From: Solirubrobacter phytolaccae
GTDB lineage: Bacteria > Actinomycetota > Thermoleophilia > Solirubrobacterales > Solirubrobacteraceae
DNA length: 64,000 bases
NCBI RefSeq assembly: GCF_027587195.1
Contig: NZ_JAPDDP010000027.1
Span: forward strand, 20,917 to 84,916
Direction of reading: 5' to 3'
Shown: positions 60,330 through 64,000 of the stretch, in pieces
Numbering within the stretch: the stretch's first letter is position 1
Layout of the letters: each line of letters begins with the position of its first letter
Made by a program: the position numbers and the translations under genes
The notes under the pieces: generated by a model
Database searches by the model: none
Told to the model about the DNA's origin: nothing
Seen by the model: the letters and a program-made list of their open reading frames with translations, nothing else

Positions 60330-60914
60330 TCACCGCCGCCTACGGGAGAGGCGCTTCATGAGGCCGCGCTGCGGCACGCCGCCGACGCGGTCGACGAGCT
60401 CCTGCAGCGCTTTGAGCGCCTCGGGCGAGTCGGCCTCCAGGTGCCACTCGGCGTCGCTCCCGGGGCTCCAGCGCACGGTCGCGTACTCGTGCGGGCCGTA
60501 GAAGCGGTGGATCTCCAGGCCGGCGGTCTTGGTCACCGGGCCGGGCTTGAGCTGCTCGCCCAGCCACGTCAGCGCGCGCTCCTTCGGCACCGGCCCGCGC
60601 GCGCTCAGGTGCTGCCCGCGTAGCCGCTGGGCGGCCGCGAGGTCGAAGGCGAAGCTCGAGAACGCGAGCGACACGAGGCCCTCTTCGTCGTGGTAGACGG
60701 GCGGATCCTCGCCCTCGTCCAGCGCGACGTGGAACTCCGGGGCGACCCGCAGCCGGCCGTCGACGACCTCGAGCTCGTCCAGCTGCCCGAGCGCGAACCA
60801 CTCGACCACGGCGGCCGGGTAGGTCACCGCGCTCGCGGTGATCATGCGCTCTCCGGTGGGGGCGGCGCCGAGCATGTCGAGCGCCGCCGCGTGGAACTCA
60901 GCCTCCGGCGGCAC
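60330..60914 (-). CDS. Conserved protein of unknown function
   Basis: 194 residues with alternating helices and strands (LDMLGAAPTGERMITASAVT; EIHRFYGPHEYATVRWSPGS; SPEALKALQELVDRVGGVPQ). Basic C terminus (LMKRLSRRRR). No signal peptide, Cys cluster or known motif. The GTG at 60914 lies 17 bp inside the ROK gene and keeps the amphipathic N-terminal helix; an ATG further in is an alternative. Coupled to the ROK kinase on the minus strand. Confidence 0.75.
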   Translation of the reverse strand: MPPEAEFHAAALDMLGAAPTGERMITASAVTYPAAVVEWFALGQLDELEVVDGRLRVAPEFHVALDEGEDPPVYHDEEGLVSLAFSSFAFDLAAAQRLRGQHLSARGPVPKERALTWLGEQLKPGPVTKTAGLEIHRFYGPHEYATVRWSPGSDAEWHLEADSPEALKALQELVDRVGGVPQRGLMKRLSRRRR

Positions 60915-61878
60915 GTCGCGCAGCCAGCAGGGCGCCGCCGTGGGCGCCACCCAGGTCCCCGAGCTCGGCGAGCATGATCGCGGGCGGGTCCTCGTCGACG
61001 AACAGGTGCGGGATCATCGCCTCGCGGATCCGCTCCACCCACTCCTCGCCGAGCCGGATGCCCAGCCCGCCGCCGATCACGACCGCCTCCGGGTCGAGCA
61101 GGTTGACGGCGGACGCGACGCCGGCGCCGAGCGCCTCGACGGCGTCCTCGAGCAGCTCGAGCGCCATCTGGTCGTCCCGCGCGAGCGCCCGCTCCCAGAT
61201 GCCGGAGGACAGGCGGTCGCGGCCGCGCTCCTCCATGATCTCGAACAGGACGGTCTTCTCCTTCTGCTCCACGCGCCGGCGCGCGCGGGCCTCCATCGCG
61301 CCGCGGCCGGCGTACGCCTCCATGCAGCCGCGGCGGCCGCAGCCGCACTTGGCGCCGTTGATGCGCACGACCATGTGGCCGATCTCGCCCGCGGTCTTGC
61401 GGCCGACCCACTGGTGGCCGTCGAGGATGAGCCCGCCGCCGACGCCCGTGCCCCAGAAGACGCCGAGGAGCGTCTGATACTCCCGCGCCGCGCCGATCTG
61501 GAACTCCGCGTCCGTGGCGAGGTCCACGTCGTTGCCGAGGCTGACCGGCGTGCCGTCCAGCTCCTTCTCCAGGTGCTTGCGCAGGTTGAAGGAGCCGTGC
61601 CACTCGCTCAGGTTCATCGCGCCCGAGACGGTGCCCTTCTCGTCGTCGACGCTGCCCGGCGAGCCGACGCCCACGCCGGCGAGGTCGGACACGGACAGCC
61701 CGGCTTCCTCGAGCGACCCGACCAGCACTTCGGCCATCTTGGTGGCGATCGCTTTCGGGCCGCCCTTCAGCGGCGTCTGATCGCGCGTGGCGCCGAGGAC
61801 CGTATTGTCGGCGCCCTCGTCCACGACCGCGGCCTGGATCTTGGTCCCGCCGAGATCGATTCCCCCATAGATGGCCAT
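60898..61878 (-). CDS. ROK-family sugar kinase
   Basis: 326 residues, probably a glucokinase-type enzyme. The phosphate-binding motif is YGGIDLGGTKIQAAVVDE; the catalytic Asp lies in SLGNDVDLATDAEFQIG. The ROK zinc signature is CGCGRRGCMEAYAGRGA, with the His of TAGEIGHMVV as fourth ligand. It is divergent from the histone-deacetylase-family gene. TAAGCT 8 bases before the ATG suggests leaderless expression. Sugar specificity is not readable. Confidence 0.93.
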   Translation of the reverse strand: MAIYGGIDLGGTKIQAAVVDEGADNTVLGATRDQTPLKGGPKAIATKMAEVLVGSLEEAGLSVSDLAGVGVGSPGSVDDEKGTVSGAMNLSEWHGSFNLRKHLEKELDGTPVSLGNDVDLATDAEFQIGAAREYQTLLGVFWGTGVGGGLILDGHQWVGRKTAGEIGHMVVRINGAKCGCGRRGCMEAYAGRGAMEARARRRVEQKEKTVLFEIMEERGRDRLSSGIWERALARDDQMALELLEDAVEALGAGVASAVNLLDPEAVVIGGGLGIRLGEEWVERIREAMIPHLFVDEDPPAIMLAELGDLGGAHGGALLAARRAAGG

Positions 61879-61886
61879 GACCCGGC

Positions 61887-61892
61887 AGCTTA
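61887..61892 (-). promoter_or_regulatory. -10 box TAAGCT of the ROK gene
   Basis: Read on the minus strand, TAAGCT (61892-61887) is 8 bases upstream of the ATG at 61878, with no ribosome binding site. It also lies upstream of the preferred start of the divergent gene at 61919, which argues against that gene starting at 61871. Confidence 0.5.
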
Positions 61893-61918
61893 ATCAGGCA
61901 GACGACACTCCACGGCCG

Positions 61919-62806
61919 ATGGACGTCTGGAGCCATGCCCGCTGGCGCATCGAGCTGCCTCCGGGGCACAAGTTCCCGATCTCCAAGTACGGGCTGCTCG
62001 TGGAGCGCGTTTCCGGGCTCGTGAGCGTCCTCGAAAGCGAGCCCGTGCCGTGGGAATGGCTCGCCCTGGTGCACGAGGAGGCGCTGCTGGAGCGCATCCG
62101 GCTTGGTCAGATGTCTATCCGCGAGCAGCGGGGCCTCGGGCTGCCCTGGAGCGAGCTCCTGGTCGAGCGCGGGCGCCGCTCCGTGGGCGGGACGGTGGCG
62201 GCCTCCCGGCGCGCGCTGTCGCTCGGGATCGGGATGAACCTCGGCGGCGGCACCCACCACGCGGGCCGCGACTTCGCCCGCGGCTACTGCCTGTTCAACG
62301 ATGTCGCGGTGACGCTCGCCCGGCTGCGCGTGGAAGGGCTGGCCCAGCGCGCGCTGGTCGTCGACTGCGACGTCCACCAGGGCGACGGCACCGCCCAGAT
62401 CCTCGGCCCCGATCCTGACGCGTTCACGCTCTCCCTGCACGGCGCGCGCAACTACCCGTTCCAGCGGATCCCGTCCGACCTGGACCTCGACCTCCCCTCG
62501 GGCACGGGCGACGACGAGTACCTGGCCGAGCTCGACCGCGCCCTGGACGAGGCGCTCGACGCCGGTCCGTTCGACGTCGCGTTCTTCCTCGCGGGCGCCG
62601 ACCCGTGGGAGGGTGACCGCCTCGGCCGGCTGTCCCTGACCAAGCCCGGCCTGCGCCTGCGGGACGAGCTCGTGTTGGCCCGATTGCGCGGGATCCCGAC
62701 CGTCGTCGTCCTCGCGGGCGGCTACGCGCCGGACCCCCGCGACACCGTCGACATCAACGTCGCGACGCTCGAATCCGTGCTCGCCGCCGCGCGCGCCCTA
62801 AGCTAG
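61919..62806 (+). CDS. Histone-deacetylase-family (AcuC-like) hydrolase
   Basis: 295 residues of the zinc-dependent HDAC fold, in bacteria linked to deacetylation of acetylpolyamines, proteins or acetoin-utilisation enzymes. Active-site sequence: GGGTHHAGRDFARGYCLFND (His pair), VVDCDVHQGDGTAQ (zinc Asp and His), FFLAGADPWEGDRLGRL (zinc Asp) and VVVLAGGYAPD. The start MDVWSHARWRIELPPGHKFP matches the family's N terminus; an in-frame ATG at 61871 would overlap the ROK start and add 16 residues. Its stop overlaps the tRNA promoter. Confidence 0.9.
   Translation: MDVWSHARWRIELPPGHKFPISKYGLLVERVSGLVSVLESEPVPWEWLALVHEEALLERIRLGQMSIREQRGLGLPWSELLVERGRRSVGGTVAASRRALSLGIGMNLGGGTHHAGRDFARGYCLFNDVAVTLARLRVEGLAQRALVVDCDVHQGDGTAQILGPDPDAFTLSLHGARNYPFQRIPSDLDLDLPSGTGDDEYLAELDRALDEALDAGPFDVAFFLAGADPWEGDRLGRLSLTKPGLRLRDELVLARLRGIPTVVVLAGGYAPDPRDTVDINVATLESVLAAARALS
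62799..62804 (+). promoter_or_regulatory. -10 box TAAGCT of the tRNA gene
   Basis: TAAGCT overlaps the last codons and stop region of the upstream hydrolase gene and ends 12 bases before the tRNA 5' end. No clear -35 is seen. Confidence 0.45.
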
Positions 62807-62816
62807 TCGTCCTCCC

Positions 62817-62888
62817 GGGGGCGTAGTGGTAACGGGAGCACGTGGCCTTTGCAAGGCTAAGGTAGGGGTTCGATTCCCCTCGCCTCCA
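62817..62888 (+). tRNA. tRNA-Ala (anticodon TGC)
   Basis: The 7-bp acceptor stem GGGGGCG/CGCCTCC contains the G3-U70 pair that defines alanine tRNA. The anticodon stem TGGCC/GGCTA closes the loop TTTGCAA with anticodon TGC. The T arm is AGGGG-TTCGATT-CCCCT, and the discriminator base is A. CCA is not encoded. The D arm (GTGG, loop TAACGGGA, GCAC) has only three good pairs, so it is short and irregular. 72 nt. Confidence 0.87.
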
Positions 62889-62889
62889 C

Positions 62890-63126
62890 TCAGTCCCACC
62901 ACTTGGGGCCGCGCTCACCGAGCGCGACCTTGGCGGCGTGGACACGGTCGCGAGCCGCGCGCTCGGCCTGCTCGTCGCCCTTGCGCCTGGCGTGACCGAC
63001 GGCGCTGCGGGCACTCATCAGCTCGCTGACGAGCTCCTTCCGGCGAGCTTCGGGCAGGGACGGGTCCGAGCGGCGCCAGCGGCGGCCGTCGATGACGATC
63101 CAGCGCTCGTCGTCTTGCGAAGCCAT
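62890..63126 (-). CDS. Small conserved actinobacterial protein
   Basis: 78 residues: MASQDDERWIVIDGRRWRRS followed by a helical region (EARRKELVSELMSARSAVGH and ERAARDRVHAAKVALGER) ending in PKWWD. Resembles a conserved family sometimes mislabelled as a Tol biopolymer transporter. No membrane helix, so that label is not supported. Its stop is one base away from the end of the convergent tRNA. Function unknown. Confidence 0.8.
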   Translation of the reverse strand: MASQDDERWIVIDGRRWRRSDPSLPEARRKELVSELMSARSAVGHARRKGDEQAERAARDRVHAAKVALGERGPKWWD

Positions 63127-63245
63127 GCGCTCGGGCTACCCTGGGCCGTGCTGCTGCCACGCCTCGGGCGTGGACACCTCATCTGAACCGTCGCCGGGCG
63201 CCCGCTCGGCTGATTCCTCGTTCTTGTGTGAAAGGCAGCTCCGCG

Positions 63246-64000
63246 ATGGACGTTCTCGCGAACCCGCACGGCGTACCGGCCGTGCTGATGTCGGGCCCCG
63301 AAGTACCCATGGAAGCCAAGGCGATCCGGCAGGCGCTGGCGCTGTGCGCGCTCGGGCCGGTCGAGCGGCTCGTGCTCACCCCTGACCTGCACGTCGGGCC
63401 GCAGGTGCCGGTCGGCGTCGCGTTCGACACGCGCGGGGCGCTGGTGCCCGGCGCGATCGGCAACGACGTGGGCTGCGGGATGCGGCTCGCGGTCTTCGAC
63501 GACGCGTTCGAGCTGGACGCGGCCGCGCTCGGCGCCCGGCTGCGCGCGGTGTTCTTCCAGGGCGCACGCGACCTGCGGCTGCGCGCCGAGGACCGGCTGG
63601 CCGTGCTCGAGCACGGGCTGGCCGCGCTGCTCGAGGCGCCGCACGTGGTCGACGGGGACGGTGGCTGGGCGCCCGTGGCCGAAGGGCTGGCGGGCCACGT
63701 GGAGCGCGTGCACCGCGGCGGCGGGATCGACGCGGGCGGCGTCGACGACGCGCTCGCCGCCTGGGCACGCCGGACCGGCGAGCGCGACAGCCAGCTCGGC
63801 TCCCTCGGCGGCGGCAACCACTTCTGCGAGCTCCAGCGCGTGGCTGAGGTCAGCGACGGCCCGACGGCGTGGGACTGGGGCCTGCGGACGGGCGCGCTGG
63901 CGGTGATGGTCCACGCGGGCTCGCTGGGGTTCGGCCACGTCGCTGCGGCGCGCGGACGGGCCGGCGCGGCGGCGGCCGACGCGGCCGCGGGCCACGCGGT
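63246..64000 (+). CDS. rtcB: RtcB-family RNA ligase, N-terminal part
   Basis: Runs off the right edge; about 251 residues are seen, against about 400-480 for the family. RtcB joins RNA ends with 2',3'-cyclic phosphate or 3'-phosphate using GTP and manganese. Metal ligands Asp74 and Cys77 are in AIGNDVGCGMRL, and the His ligand region is SLGGGNHFCELQ. The third metal-site loop, normally HSGSRG, reads VMVHAGSLGFGH here: the His is kept but Ser-to-Ala and Arg-to-Leu changes are present. AAAGGCAG lies about 7 bases before the ATG. Confidence 0.9.
   Translation, partial: MDVLANPHGVPAVLMSGPEVPMEAKAIRQALALCALGPVERLVLTPDLHVGPQVPVGVAFDTRGALVPGAIGNDVGCGMRLAVFDDAFELDAAALGARLRAVFFQGARDLRLRAEDRLAVLEHGLAALLEAPHVVDGDGGWAPVAEGLAGHVERVHRGGGIDAGGVDDALAAWARRTGERDSQLGSLGGGNHFCELQRVAEVSDGPTAWDWGLRTGALAVMVHAGSLGFGHVAAARGRAGAAAADAAAGHA

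Noticed and set aside
61871..61918. N-terminal extension of the HDAC-family protein from the ATG at 61871
   Set aside because: The added 16 residues are not typical of the family, and the ROK promoter lies between.

Overview
The window is one contiguous piece of a very GC-rich bacterial chromosome with dense gene packing, many GTG starts and frequent 4-bp ATGA/GTGA overlaps. Gene content (F420-type LLM oxidoreductase, DUF4331 protein, tandem secreted CSLREA-type beta-helix proteins with a FecR-like C-terminal module, many promoters placed for leaderless transcripts) suggests an actinobacterium, most likely Thermoleophilia/Solirubrobacterales. This placement is by gene style only; there is no rRNA in the window.

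Layout. 1-5825: housekeeping genes (TrmA/RlmD-type RNA methyltransferase, methionine aminopeptidase, aldo/keto reductase, ornithine carbamoyltransferase, small enzymes). 5846-6191: a decayed LamG gene. 6306-22620: the most striking block, six consecutive exported proteins of 544 to 2085 residues. Each has a signal peptide, a CSLREA-like motif, a right-handed beta-helix, a Pro/Thr linker and the same C-terminal FecR-like module. The first four are translationally coupled, and three transcription units share a promoter motif. 22617-25466: thiamine genes thiO-thiS-thiG under a TPP riboswitch, with divergent thiE followed by two coupled membrane proteins. 26755-31374: a separate 1539-residue secreted protein with nine Ig-like repeats.

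31419-53178 is a lipoate-centred region. It holds dihydrolipoyl dehydrogenase, a plastid-like pyruvate dehydrogenase E1 alpha/beta pair with its E2 further downstream, a complete second 2-oxoacid dehydrogenase E1/E2 operon (branched-chain-like), then lipB and lipA. These enzymes make, attach and use lipoyl groups. Between them sit a DUF4331-TPR pair, an atypical Fur-family regulator, a PAS histidine kinase and a GGDEF-EAL protein. A roughly 154-nt hairpin repeat lies just upstream of lipB.

53175-64000: SIS-domain sugar isomerase divergent from a rhomboid protease and a D,D-carboxypeptidase, an exported protein of unknown function, a histidine-kinase-like protein lacking the usual phospho-acceptor His, a DUF485/acetate symporter pair, a methyltransferase, ROK kinase, a histone-deacetylase-family enzyme, a tRNA-Ala(TGC) and the start of an RtcB-family gene. 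The candidate new system is the beta-helix/FecR-module family at 6306-22620; its function cannot be read from sequence alone.
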